DNA of 64,000 nt from Coleophoma eucalyptorum (Eukaryota; Ascomycota; Leotiomycetes; Helotiales; Dermateaceae): contig JALRME010000070.1 of assembly GCA_026120035.1 (NCBI GenBank), forward strand, positions 21,414 to 85,413, given 5' to 3'. The first letter of the stretch is position 1, and every line of letters begins with the position of its first letter. Shown piece by piece: positions 1-11,706 of the stretch. The notes beneath the pieces are model-generated. The model was not told the origin of the DNA and did no database searches. It saw only the letters and a program-made list of their open reading frames with translations. Position numbers and translations under genes: made by a program.

Positions 1-857
1 TCGAATGAATCCTTTCTCATTGTAGCAATCATTGACCTCCCCTTGGGGATCGCACACTGACCACCGCACTCCATGATTTTGCCCATATGCCAGGCAACGC
101 CGGGAGATACGCCGTTATACATGCAGAATGCGGCAAAAGGTGCAGGATCGTATGATCGACCGGCAACGATGATGTCCGGGTTTCCTTCCTTAAGGGCTTT
201 CATAAAGCTGAGTAAATTAGCTTATGTATCCAAATGGAAAAGAAGTTGGCACCTACGGTTCGGCTCCCATTTGAGCAACAATATCCACAGCTTCGTCCAC
301 ATCTTTCTCGGTAAGCATGGGTACGGGCCCGCAAGGTCCAACCTTCCCTTCAGCTAATCTTTTCTTAATGATGTCTTTGGAGATTCCTGAATTAATGGAA
401 GCCACTTTGAAGCCGAATCCATTTTCTTCAATGATATTTTGGACAATTGCCATAATTTCCTGGACGTGCAGGTTGCTACCATCACCTCCAGCACTGCTTA
501 TGAGCAGTTTAATTCCGTAATGAGCACATGCCTTGATGTACGGCGTAAGATCTCGAATATAAGATTCGTCTGCAACAGTTTTTCGGCCCATGCCCAATTT
601 GAAAGGTCCGCCATCTGTACTCCCAGAGTCGATCACAATCGCATCTGGTTGATACTCGTGGATGCCATACCAGAAATGATGAGGCTTATAACCGTAACTG
701 CATCGTGAAGAATAAGATCAGCTCAATCATTGGGTATATTCATATTCGTATCCTCGTAAGCATAAGAAAGGAAGGGAAATATGCCTTACCCCAACATAGC
801 ATTGGCGGTTAAGATGCGAAACTCGCCCTCATTTTTGGTATGCGATTGGTAAGCCAT
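1..857 (-). CDS. AtuA/DUF1446-like protein, 3' end outside window
   Basis: Exons on the minus strand: 857-790, 697-257 and 207 to beyond position 1. Introns of 92 and 49 nt have GT..AG ends and keep the frame. The start ATG at 857 gives an N-terminus MAYQSHTKNEGEFRILTANA, and the spliced protein then reads GYGYKPHHFWYGIHEY and IDSGSTDGGPFKLGMG. It continues with DIIVAGRSYDPAPFAAFCMY and PGVAWHMGKIMECG, which match the acyclic terpene utilisation AtuA family (DUF1446). In bacteria AtuA works with an acyl-CoA carboxylase-type enzyme in terpene catabolism; the role of fungal homologues is not settled. About 239 residues are visible. No partner gene lies on this side of the window. The family call is firm and the function is open. 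Confidence 0.85.
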
Positions 858-1594
858 TGGGTGTATGTTTATGGGAAAGTGTGGTATGATTGAATTTATT
901 CGATTATGATAAGATGTTCGGGATAAGAAGCCTCAGTACGAGGAACAGCAATGCCTTATATATGTTGAAATCTGCCCTTTCCTCCCTTCAACTAGATCGT
1001 CCCACAACAAAGTCCAGCGTATGGTTGATAATAAGAGACCGGCCATAGTGGAGTTGGCTGTCGGAACGATTTGCTGTTGTGTGAATCGGATGGTCAGTGA
1101 TAGTTGTTCCCATGGTTGCATGTTAGCGTCATGGAAGCCATTGCGGGTTATGGCCGAAGAGGTGCGGGATTTCACCGCCTGTGGAACTGAGTATGCTGAA
1201 CCGGCCGAGCGGACACCTATACACCCCAATCAACTCCTTGCCCAATGTCATAGCAGACACAGAAAACCGTGAATTGACTGCGGGGAACCTTTGTATGGTT
1301 ACATGACGAACATGGAGCAAGCGCTTCCCCCGCATGTAACATTTAGTTGTAAATTGCGCTGAAGCTGCAGGCCAAGACCGAAGCATACAATGCGGTGAGT
1401 ACCCGACCGCCGCAGTTGCAGTCATGTTAGCGGTCCTAGCATCGGAGGCTGCAAATGACTCCTACTCCACCTTTCAATGTCTCCCTGCACATCGAGCCCT
1501 TCTCGTTTCCCAGAGCCTTGAGATTTCATCTTGGATCAGCTGTTTACCGTCAACTGCGCTCCTCTCTCTCCTGGTCTTCAATTACGTCGAGGTT
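858..1594. other. divergent intergenic region between AtuA-like gene and first Zn2Cys6 gene
   Basis: This 737-base gap separates the start of the AtuA-like gene (minus) from the start of the Zn2Cys6 gene (plus), so it must hold both promoters. Open frames of about 98 codons on the minus strand at 933-1425 have no recognisable domain and no splice partners. I see no other gene. Confidence 0.5.
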
Positions 1595-3951
1595 ATGGAA
1601 GGTCGAGATCCCCGCTTGATGCATATGCCGGTGGCATGTTTCAATTGCCGGAAACAGAAACGTCGAGTGGGTTACTGTTCTTGCCTGCTGGAACTTCCTT
1701 TTGATCAATCTAATCTTTATTGTAGTGTGATCGTGTATTGCCATGCTGCGCGTATTGCCAGCGGTTAGGCTTAGAATGCCAGCTACCTAATGTCTCCGAG
1801 CCCTTGGTTCGTGGTCAACACAGCCGGCGACTACCTAAGGGGTAAGTGAGCTAAGTTTTTGTTTTCTGTTATGCCAATATTGATCTTGGAATGTAACCAG
1901 GTATATAGAAATTTTGGAATCTCGAGTCCAGACGCTGCAAGCTTCTATCCAGGCCAAAAAAGAGGAGATTGAGCGACGCCAGAACAGCCCGGTACCAATA
2001 CTAGATAGCATCCAACCAAAACTTACTCTCAGCCCAGAGATTATTGACCGTCACAGTAGCTCAGTTAGAGAGTATGGGGGTAACAGCAGATCACCGACAT
2101 CGCAAGAGGTGCAAGAAAATCAGCAGGTCCACCCAACTTCCCGAGGCGACAAGTACAGATCTATGGAAGAGATTGACTCTGCTGAGTTCACCTTAACAAC
2201 TGACTCAATGCTCCATTTAAGTGACATGGGAAGAAATGTCAAAGTTGGACTTTTTGACCTGCCACATGTGGTTTCCTTCCTTCTCAGCACCAATGGAAGT
2301 AATCCCTTTACCACGTCTTTGCCAAACTCTCTGATGCCTAATATGATGTTTCCAGAGCAAACACAAGCTCACCCAACTTTCATGATACATATATTGAGAG
2401 CAGAAGGTGCAAGACTATTAGATGATTATGAGAAAGTCATTCATTTTAGATTTCCCTGCGTTGACATGGGTCGTATTACTGAATCGTTGAAGATTTGTAC
2501 CACGGAAGGTGATTGCAACTCTAGCAAAATAAAGACGGGGGATTTGTACTCGCTCCTCATGGTTATTGCTATAAGCTTGATGCTTAATTTGCGAAAAATG
2601 TCTCAGGCCGATGTTTCGAGCAGTCATTTCTTTATCGCTGCAGTTAGCAGGCTCGGTAGCATCCTCCAACTAGGAGACCCTCTCGAAGAAATTTGTGCTT
2701 TACTTCTCCTCACAATATACAGTCTATATAAGCCCGATGCGGGCTCCTGTTGGCATTTCGTCGGATTGGCTATGCGTCGATGCGTAGGTGGCCGATATCA
2801 CACAAGATTTCGGGAAGATTTAGGGAGTGAATGGCTCAGCCAACGACGTAAATGGGTGTTTTGGAGCTGCTATATCCTTGAAAGAACAATCTGCCGTTCA
2901 CTCCAACGACCGTCGATTGTTGAAAATAGAGACATATCGGTCCCTGTAAGTTATCCTTCTCGTGTTGAAATAACAGGCTCTAAAAAGTTTTAAGTTACCG
3001 GCAGTCTGTGACAACAGTGCAGATAGTTTCTCAATGTATTGGATTTCGTATCACTGGTTGCTCTCTGAGATGATCGATACTATCCCTGGAAGTCAGTCAA
3101 CAATCCATCGCCTCCGCAATCTTCTCTCATGGAAGTGTAACAAGCCCAACTATTCGAAAGACTTCGAAAAACAGCACCAGACCATTATTTCCTCTTTACT
3201 AGACGAGGCTTACCTTGAAGGAATTATCCACATTATAACCACACAAAATGAAGCTTGTACCCCAGGACTGCTTCTCCAAATCGAGATCTCATGCTCCTTC
3301 CTACTACACCGGATATGTCCTTGTCCATCACAAGAAATCAATCCGGAATACGTTGCAATAACAAGACCACCCTCATGGACAACAGGGATTCTAGCTTTCC
3401 GTACAAGTGTAGTATACATCCAAACTATTCTACGTCTTCTCATTCAGGGAGTTTCCAATCAGAGTACTGCCAAGATACTTCCAAACCACAAAAGTGAGCT
3501 GACTTACTGCATTGACTTGCTTCACTTCCTCACTACGACATTTGATGGCCTACTGGGCTATCGTACCGCATTACAATCGTTATTACAGGCGATGCATGAT
3601 GTTCTCTCCCAAGCAGAACGCGTAGGAATTGGCTTACCAGACCAGTCAGATGGAACAATTATTTCTCTGTTCCTTGGAGTCTTTCACAGCAGCTCCGATA
3701 TAACTGACAAGATAAGAAAGCATCAGGTTGATCTACTGCAAACAGAGCTTGATAGAAATCTCGTCTGGAAGACATGGGACTTGTGGGACGAGTTTTACAA
3801 CACTATCATATCTCCTGTCAGCGATGATGACTTGGCGAATATCCCAGAGCGATGTTCAAACTATTCGCTGAGGATAGTAGATGGTATAGAAACGCTGAAT
3901 GAGCCAGAGCTCCATATATGCCAGCGATTTCTCTGGAATGAAAAAAATTAG
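1595..3951 (+). CDS. Zn2Cys6 (GAL4-type) transcription factor with fungal-specific TF domain
   Basis: Predicted nuclear regulator of about 731 residues. Exons: 1595-1666, 1726-1841, 1901-2961 and 3005-3951. The zinc cluster is split by intron 1: exon 1 ends in ACFNCRKQKRR and exon 2 begins CDRVLPCCAYCQRLGLEC, together the six-cysteine C-x2-C-x6-C-x6-C-x2-C-x6-C pattern. A short helical linker (ILESRVQTLQASI) follows, fit for dimerisation. The middle-homology domain shows RRKWVFWSCYILERTICRSL near residue 380. The third junction is the weak point: the strong donor at 2946 breaks the frame, while a weaker GTGTTG donor at 2962 paired with the acceptor ending at 3004 restores it. The gene runs tail to tail with the next one, 305 bases away. 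Target genes are unknown. Confidence 0.85.
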
Positions 3952-4256
3952 TTAGTAAAAATACAAAAGAAATTGGCTAAATAATGGCAATTTCAAACCA
4001 AACGGCTTATTTTGGATTGAGGAAGATTTCACCGAATGACCAATTTCCATCTCAATACCAGTGATGTGTAATTGGGTAGCATTTCACATACACCGAGAAA
4101 TATATATGAGGGTGATATATGTCATTCAGGCGCCTTAGATGTCCGAATTTCATTTATATGCAAAACCAAAACGCAGCTTCTGTCTCGGCTTTTCAGCCTG
4201 ACATATATAGCAACAAGAATGGTAGATAGAACCAAGGAATTCAAGCCTTTATTTTA

Positions 4257-7170
4257 TTAAAACGTGTTCCAGAAACCTTCCCATTCAGCATGTATGGTAT
4301 TGGCGTTGTAATCATACCCTCCTTTACTACCAAGATGCCATCCATCAGTATATGGCAACCAGTCACTCAAGTTATCACCCCAAATATAATCCCGAGAGGG
4401 TGCTTCGTCTGGCGGCATTTGCAGATTATTTCCAGCACTACTAATATTGAGCAAACTATCAGAAAATGATTCAGTATTTGCAAAAGGGGTGCTTGATACT
4501 GCAGAAGACAAATTATCGTGCGTGTCGAGGTCAGAATAGTTGATAGGAAACTGCACTTCGGAAGCATTTTCGACATTATTGACACGTAGGTTCAGACCTG
4601 GAGTGAGACTGCCCGCAATGACAGGTTGCAAATCGGGCGCGTGATGGATCACACTGTCGGGTGGCATCCTGAATAATGGGGTACAGTTGGGAGGTCTGTT
4701 ATGAGGCTTTGGAGCGCGTGCTGGTCGTTCTCCTATGGATGAAATTATTTCAAAATCAAGCACTGGAGGGCTATCGTCGTTCTCGGTACGCTGGCTTTTA
4801 GCCTGAGACGCATTGTCTGTAGATTCTGTATGCGCTCCCGACGATAGCCCCTGGCTGGGCAAGTTGGAAGAGGACCGCGGTATCTGGCAAAGAACTTCTC
4901 TAGACAAGATCCTAAATATTTCTGCATAGTTGAAATCAAATGGCTGGTCTGCTATCGGCCGGACCAAAGTCTCTAAAGTCTCCTGGCAGTTCTTTATTAC
5001 CGTTTTCTGGGCGTCATGCCAGTCGTCTCTTGATAAATCTTTCTTGAAGAGAGTATGTTTTACATGATTACTCTGTGGCTTACTTGAGTTTGAAACAATG
5101 ATTGTGTATAATATCGACATTCCAGCCACAAAGATTCGATATAATCGGCCACGAGCAGGTTCAATATAACCGCCTGCGGAGAGCTCGTAATAATGTTGAA
5201 TGACGTGGCTTGCGGCATCATGAAGATCCATAACGAGATCTAGAGAAAAAGATATTCCACCTCTGGTTGCCAGGTGAAGTTGGTCTAGAGCACATCTGAT
5301 CAAAAGAATCTTTTCTTGAAAATAATGCAAATCTGCCCATCGACAGTCATTGTAAGGAACTTTCAAAATGGTTCCAGGCGACACTGATTGTCCATCATTC
5401 AAGATTGGGTAATTGTTTCTCCACAGGTTTAACTCGTCTGCATACCGATCATAAAGATCAAGAACAGTCCCAGGATCCATTATTTTTGAGTAGGGCCTGG
5501 GATTGATAGATGCTGTTAAAGGAGACATACAGCTTCCACTGGTATTCTGAACTCGCAAATATTTGAAATCCACAACCATTCGAGAGGAAATCCTTCGCAT
5601 AGCATTAAGTGCACAGGAGGCAGAAATGATGTTGATAGATCGAGGCTGCCTAATTCGGGCATTGATGGCATCCAGAGATTCTTCGGAATTTATCAAATAG
5701 GAGTCGGAAATATCCACAATAGGCAGCGTAGTAATATTCGAATCTGCGATACCAAATGGGCGTCCAAGTGTGGTACTGGAATGTCTATCAAGGTTATAAC
5801 ATTGCCAGAACACCTTGCGTTGTAACTGTTCCTCGAAGGCTGGAATTGGAGTTGTCGGTGGTCTGTGAAAACCGCTCTCAATACAGGAACGGATGCAGAG
5901 GAAGGAAATATCCCAGAGACTCATCCCAGTTGGGCAGAAAAACCCGAACCGTGCTATAAGGAGAGTATTTGTAATACCACTAACGCCATTAAAATAATTC
6001 AAGCTGTGCGAATGTTTCAATGCCGCGGCGTATAGTGACATAGGATCGATCAGTTCTCCACTGCCGGTTCTCATACCAAGAGCAAATTCTTGTTTTCTAT
6101 AAATTGCCGCTATAGCAAAAATCATAAAGGCCCGGAAGTAATCCTCATTTGGACCAATCTCTGCGCTACTGGAAACTGACAACTGCTGTCTTGTATTCAT
6201 AAATGGTTCGCACACTCGAAAAATCTCGCTGTCGGCCAGGAAGGGGTGTTTAGAGTGTGCTTTTTCGATATATGTATTCCTCAATGCTTTCGCAAGTGCA
6301 GGCGACAAAGTGGAAATGTCAGTATAGGATGTTGTTTTGGAGCTTCGTGGTTCCTGTGGGGTTACTATTGGTTCGTAATGTTGTTTTGAATCGTCCATTT
6401 TTTCTGCGGTTCGTGTGTGTACATTGGCGAGTATTCTGTGTATCAATCTATTACAGCAAAGATCAATACTGTAGGGATTTACTTGGAAAGGTCTGACAGT
6501 TCAAACTCCAATAGGGTACATGTGTTGCTTCGTGTTCACTCACCCCATATTGGACTCCCCTCCAACAAATTGAGGCGTATCACAATAGTAATTGTGATGA
6601 AGCTCTCTATCTGACTCCACATATGTACGTGCCTGTTCATTAGATATTATTGGCAACTGAGGACCTATAGTTGGTTGATTCGCAGATTCCAATATTTGAA
6701 TTAGTAAGGCCTCTTCTTCCTCCAGTTTGCGAACAGAGTCGTGCAATGATTCGACATAACTAATGGGAGCACCACATCAGGTTCAACTTATATTTAACTA
6801 TAGAATGTTAGGAAGATCATATGACGTACCTGCGTGTATACTTGTTTCTGTCAGATGATCCGGAGACTGTGCATTCAACTCCGGCCCTAAGACATGACGA
6901 GCAGCAAGGAGCAAGCGCATCGCACTTTGTACAATCAACCCAGGTTAGGAATACTCAATTCTGATGGCACTCTATCTGTACCTTGATCTTCTTTTCTCGA
7001 CATCGAGAACAGGCTGGTTTGGGAAAAGATAAATGCTGGCTCTCTAATTCCGCACCACTCGCTGGCCCGACTTCCCTGTTTTCAACATCGTCGGCCAAAG
7101 GTGTATTTACTCTGCGGCGCTTAACGTGAGGTCTGTGAGTCGAACTCTGCTCCCGAGAAACGGTTTCCAT
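4257..7170 (-). CDS. Zn2Cys6 transcription factor with fungal-specific TF domain
   Basis: Exons on the minus strand: 7170-6982, 6924-6830, 6759-6544 and 6468-4257, giving about 903 residues. The zinc cluster is again split by an intron exactly before the third cysteine: ACSRCREKKIK, then CDALAPCCSSCLRAGVEC. A coiled-coil linker (SLHDSVRKLEEEEALLIQIL) follows, then a long middle-homology region with QRKVFWQCYNLDRHSSTTLG and a low-complexity acidic and Ser/Asn-rich C-terminus typical of activation regions. For the last intron a second acceptor about 20 bases downstream also stays in frame, so a few residues after SNMG are uncertain. The transporter gene at 7677-9446 lies upstream in the same orientation. 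Regulation of that transporter is possible but unproven. Confidence 0.87.
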
Positions 7171-7676
7171 AACTGTCTAGGCTGGAGAGTAACAGATACG
7201 ATTCTATTGTTCTTTCAGACATTGAGAATCGTGTCATGGCGGAGTCGCAAGTGAGGGGAAGAGCACGGAACTCTGCCGACAATAACTAGGATTCCCATAA
7301 AACGGTGTCAAACCAACTTTGGGTCACATGATAAAACTTCCAAGGCCAGCTACTCATTTGCAAGGTCTAGTACTACGTGGGTTAGTGAGCTCCCAGCCCT
7401 CATGAAATAGACCCTTACCCCGGAATTTACTAGGATGTGGGAGGGAAAAAAGACGTCTTAATCTAAGATTCTGTGTCATTTATTTGTTCCTTGTACTTAA
7501 TTCTAGTTATTAGTTAGGCGCTTACCCTTTTAAAAAGCTTCTACTATATATTCAGGCTACCGCCCAGTGCCAATCATTTCATCTAGCGCCTATCCTATTT
7601 GTTCAAAATGGCGCCCTGCTTTGCCTGACTGAATCTTTTATCGCCTTGTACATCAGACCGCTTACTGTTTTCTCTT
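7171..7676. other. intergenic gap between regulator promoter and transporter terminator
   Basis: These 506 bases hold the promoter of the minus-strand Zn2Cys6 gene and the 3' end of the transporter gene. I see no open frame, repeat or RNA gene here. Confidence 0.4.
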
Positions 7677-9446
7677 TTAGACATCATTCTTGTGATCGAG
7701 AATGTCTACAAATGTTACTTGAGTCGTTGCGAACTTGCGAGCAGGGACTTTTCTCTGAAATAGAATATCAAGCTCAGTGATTGTGCGGTCCTTCGGCTCT
7801 GGAATGTAGAAGAACGTGAACATGAGCATCAGAAAACAAGATCCGGCCCAGAAAAATCCAGCCAGCGCACCCCAACCCCAGGCAGCTGGGCTGATCATAT
7901 AGGGTACTATGATACCGATTGGGATACCGAGGATATTGTAGCATAGACGAGCAATGGCCACCGATTTGCTACGAAGAAGCGAGGACGGTATTTCGGAAAC
8001 CAGCGTAAATGCCAATGGACCGATACTGCAGTTGTGGACAAATGTAGAGGTAATCAAAATGCCTCCTACCGCCCATGACAGCGAGGAGCTTTTCCCTTTT
8101 TCCAACTCCACTCCGATGCCACCCATGATAACAAAGAAAATCACGATCCATGAAAGGCCCCAGAGATAAATCTTGCGGCGACCAACCCAGGAAATGATGA
8201 ACCAAGCTACTATTTGTCCTAATAGAGCGAGGCCGTAATTGACGATTGTCATATTAAAAGCCTGGGTCGTTGGCAAACCGGCCTGTTCGAAGAAATAGGT
8301 CGAGTTTGCGCGCAGACTATTCCCATCCAATAACTGGGCTGCGTAACATCCGATAATAATGATTGTTCTACGAAGATTCAATCCCTTGAAACAGGCAAGG
8401 TAGGTCGTGCTAGCTGCCACTTCTCGCTCGTGATCTATTGTGAGAGCCATGAGGGAAAGATTCTGGTCAATGTCGAAATTGCTATCGCTCGATGGGGTCG
8501 TCAGCCGTAGAAGTGCTGCTTTGGCTTCTTCCAGTCGATTTTGGCGAATCAGCCACCATGGAGATTCAGGTGCAAAGTATATTCCGATGATCAAGGGGAT
8601 AGGCCAAATCCATCTATAACTTCATCAGCTTTGCTGCTTTTTCCACTGAGATTGACCGCTTCTTACTGTATTGCAAAAGGGATGCGGTACGCCCAGGGAG
8701 AGGACATGTTTAGTACACCGCGGAGAACACCGGCCTCGATGAGTTGACCAAACACCTATTTCAATCAGCTATGTATATTATTGACCACATAATTACTTTC
8801 ACATACCCAGCATGCGTTCACATAAGATGTCATATGACCACGAAGGCATGTAGGTGTAACTTCGACAGCATATACAGTAGTAACAGCTTGAAACATGCCC
8901 AACGGAAACCCTATACCAATGTTAGCGATAGCTACAAGGCCAAAAGGGAGATGCCCTACCTAGGAAAAGTTGGCCAATCAACAGAACGACAAGGCTTTTG
9001 GCGAAGAACTGGATGAAAATGAAGCCGATGACCATGATCAAGCCAGCAATTACTGTCTTGCGAAATCCAAACCTCTCGCTGATATACCCCGCTGAGTAAA
9101 GACCAATAAGCCCGCCAACCCCCGAGCCTTGATTGAGGCCTGCCTGCCATGCCGCACTTATCTGATACGATCCACTTGGTTGAAGTTCACCATATGCTTC
9201 CTGGAACGCAGGCTGAGCATAGAGAGAGCCTAAAATTTTGCCATCAAACCCTTCCATAACCAGAGCAGTTGACATAAGGGTACTCCAAAATATTGCCTTT
9301 CGGTAGAGCTTGATGGCCTGCTTGAAGGTCATTTCATGCTCCTTGGCGTTGGCGGTCTCAGCATTTGCGATTTCCACGCTTTGAAGTCCATGTTTGTAAT
9401 TAACTGTGTGTACGTCGACTGATATTGTATTCTTATCCATGGTCAT
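7677..9446 (-). CDS. MFS sugar transporter, maltose/alpha-glucoside permease-like
   Basis: Exons 9446-8960, 8910-8807, 8755-8667 and 8613-7677 join in frame to 538 residues, the usual length for the sugar-porter branch of the MFS. Twelve membrane segments are expected. Visible signatures are EGFDGKILGSLYAQPAFQ after helix 1, SERFGFRKT in loop 2-3, EVTPTCLRGHMTSYVNACW around helix 4, PESPWWLIRQNRLEEAK in the central loop, WVGRRKIYLWGL in loop 8-9 and SEIPSSLLRSKSVAIAR before helix 10. These resemble fungal alpha-glucoside/maltose permeases, but substrate cannot be read from sequence. It is divergent from the DUF1868 gene at 9980 and shares its 533-base promoter region. No defects seen. Confidence 0.87.
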
Positions 9447-9979
9447 GATGGAGAGGTGTCGTATAAGATATTACGTGTGGTTTTTTATACTTTGGCCCGG
9501 AGCAGTTAGAGAAGAGTGCCGAATATTTCTCTGGTATGATGAGTGTTGAGCGTGATATGCCGAGACACTCGAAACAACTCAAGTGAGGTAGTGTGAAGGA
9601 GTGCTCTGCAAATATCCAAAGTAATGCCGACAGAGATGTAAGCCTACCTTTTTATGATCGTGGAGTATCGCACGTGCTATCGATGCCCACGTGTCGCGAG
9701 GGTAACCCGACTTTGTTTAATGAGGTACTATCTTACAGCAGAAATTGAAGTTATATCCATGGGTTATCTCTAAGCGAGATGCTTATCTCTTGCCGACGAA
9801 CTTTGAAAAACGTGGGTCGATGGCGGCCATTTAAGTAGTAGAACAGCAACTCATATAAGTCTAAGTCAGAGATTTTTCTATTTGGGGTTTTGAGTCAAAC
9901 TGAAGCCGCAAGTTCTGCAGCCTTACCAGCCTCGCCTCATGCCCACCGATCCAGCCCCGGCAGTAGCAACAATCACAAA
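9447..9979. promoter_or_regulatory. shared divergent promoter, transporter / DUF1868 gene
   Basis: This region separates two divergent starts. It contains TATCTCTTGCCGA at 9784-9796 and a TATA-like TATAAGTCTAAGTCAGA at 9854-9870, about 110 bases before the DUF1868 ATG. Both recur upstream of the phosphatase gene at 11707. The first motif begins with a GATA-type TTATCT (AGATAA in reverse), which may bind a GATA factor. Confidence 0.5.
9784..9796 (+). promoter_or_regulatory. TATCTCTTGCCGA motif, copy 1
   Basis: Thirteen-base motif 184 bases upstream of the DUF1868 ATG. Identical copies lie at 11453-11465 and 11470-11482 before the phosphatase gene. Function is inferred from its repetition only. 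Confidence 0.5.
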
Positions 9980-10723
9980 ATGACATCCACAACAACCACT
10001 TTGACCACTGTCAGTCCACAACGTCCGCTATACCCAATAGGCATCCCTACCAAGTTTTCTCCAGAGGGAGTTATCCAGCGGTTCCCTGGTAATACAACAC
10101 TTTGCCACATACCCTCCGATTCGCCTGTTCTACCCAGCCTGCGAGCCGTTTACGCGGCTCTCAGTTCTCATCCAGTTCTTTCGAACCGAATAAATCTTCT
10201 CCCACCAGCCTCATGGCACATGACTACATTCGATGGCGTTCGAGAGGTTGAGCGGGAGCCTGGCTTGTGGCCACCGGGAAAAGAACAGCAGCCACTCGCA
10301 GAGTGCACAAAGGAGTTCGCCCAAAGATTGAGAGAACTCGGCCTAGAACTCGAAAATGAGGGTCTAGGACCGCCATATAGGATGCGGTGTCGCGGCTTTG
10401 ATCCCTGTGTTGCCGGTGTTGGACTTGAGGTCGAAGGGGCGACGGCAGAGGAGGAAAAGCGGATGAGGCGGCTGAGAAGCAGGCTTGCAGATGCATTTGG
10501 GTTCAGAGCACCGAATCACGACACATATGACTTTCATATTAGCATGGCCTACTTACTGAGGCATTTAGATGGAGAAGACAGAGTAGAGTTGAACAGGGTG
10601 TTGACGCGGCTTCTTCCGATTATACAGCAGGAGTTTGAACTTGGCGCGGTGGAATTCTGCACTTTTGAGAACATGTATGAATTCCCCAGGCTATTCTACC
10701 TCGGCGAGAGAGGAGGAGAATAG
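9980..10723 (+). CDS. DUF1868 (2H phosphoesterase superfamily) protein
   Basis: Single-exon gene of 247 residues. The reading frame is open further upstream, but 9980 is the first in-frame ATG and is followed by a Ser/Thr-rich stretch before the conserved region. The fold signature is two H-x-[ST]-x motifs: HMTTFDGV near residue 78 and HISMAYLL near residue 190, as in the 2H superfamily to which DUF1868 belongs. Other 2H enzymes open cyclic phosphodiesters or ligate RNA ends; the substrate of DUF1868 proteins is not established to my knowledge. The promoter shares two motifs with the inositol-monophosphatase-family gene downstream, so the two may be co-expressed. Confidence 0.85.
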   Translation: MTSTTTTLTTVSPQRPLYPIGIPTKFSPEGVIQRFPGNTTLCHIPSDSPVLPSLRAVYAALSSHPVLSNRINLLPPASWHMTTFDGVREVEREPGLWPPGKEQQPLAECTKEFAQRLRELGLELENEGLGPPYRMRCRGFDPCVAGVGLEVEGATAEEEKRMRRLRSRLADAFGFRAPNHDTYDFHISMAYLLRHLDGEDRVELNRVLTRLLPIIQQEFELGAVEFCTFENMYEFPRLFYLGERGGE

Positions 10724-11706
10724 TAAGAGCACTTGAAAGTTTTCAGATCACGGATAGGACACATTGTATACCATAGAGTGACGAGGTACACAGGATAGAC
10801 TAGATTCGGCTACAATTCTCTGTAATGCAACAAATTTCAGATTCTCATAACTAGTAGAACCATTGCATGAATGGTGGCGGACCTCCAAAAGACCACATAC
10901 AGAAATATTTTGAGGGTACCCGCCTTTCTTTCCGCAGTTGCGCATCCAAGTGCCCATGCCTTGCCAAATGCAGCAAAAAAGGGTAGGCTTGTTCTGGAGA
11001 TATTCTGGAGATAGGTAGATATAAGGACAGATTCGTTCAGTGCAACATCCCCAAGACTTGAGGCCGGAGCAGAAGGTTGCTGGCCCTTTGTAGGCTTATT
11101 AACACAACGTCGCTTCTCGGTTTTGTGTACAGCAATTGCAGACTAGCTGCAATTCATCGAATTCTATTTTCCTAGCGACAAGTGGGGTAGCCGCTCTGGC
11201 CTCTGCCTCGATACCCATGCTGTCGTAGGCCCTGACTTTGGCATTGACTGTCAACATGGCAACTCTGGTCCCCAAGCAATAAATAAAGAAGGGATAAAAC
11301 AATGATGGTAGACTCTTTCATGTCTGCCTGTCTAGATTCGAGGTAAGGTAGTATTCGGGGCTTTACGCAAGCACCTATTCTTGATATCTTAAGCCACCAA
11401 TCGCGAGATGGATCTGGATCACGTGCCAGTTAATAGTTTTGATAAGATCTCGTATCTCTTGCCGAAGTTTATCTCTTGCCGATAGACTTGGCCAAGTCCG
11501 CATCCACCAGTACACGTCGTCACCTACATCGACTAGCTTTGCTATGGTATGATTAGATTGTTGCTATGAAATCTCCTTTTTATTGCCGCTTTTCTGTTCG
11601 GACATAGTTCTCAAAACATAGGACGATGAAAAGTATAAGTCTTAAGTCAGACTTCGCAATTACTCCCTCCACTGACTATGTACTTCATGAGCGGATATAA
11701 CTACCA
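10724..11706. other. intergenic region with tandem promoter motifs
   Basis: This 983-base gap holds the end of the DUF1868 transcript and the promoter of the phosphatase gene. Two copies of TATCTCTTGCCGA sit 17 bases apart at 11453 and 11470, and the TATA-like TATAAGTCTTAAGTCAGA lies at 11634-11651. Short minus-strand frames (for example 11099-11302) have no recognisable domain, and I do not call them genes. Confidence 0.5.
11453..11482 (+). promoter_or_regulatory. TATCTCTTGCCGA tandem pair, copies 2 and 3
   Basis: Two identical 13-base motifs at 11453-11465 and 11470-11482, 225 bases before the phosphatase ATG, match copy 1 in the promoter of the neighbouring DUF1868 gene. Confidence 0.5.

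Noticed and set aside
933..1425. Overlapping open frames of about 98 codons on the minus strand
   Set aside because: No recognisable domain, no splice continuation, and they lie in the divergent promoter between two real genes.
10224..10496. Antisense open frame within the DUF1868 gene
   Set aside because: Shadow of the true coding frame; composition explains it.
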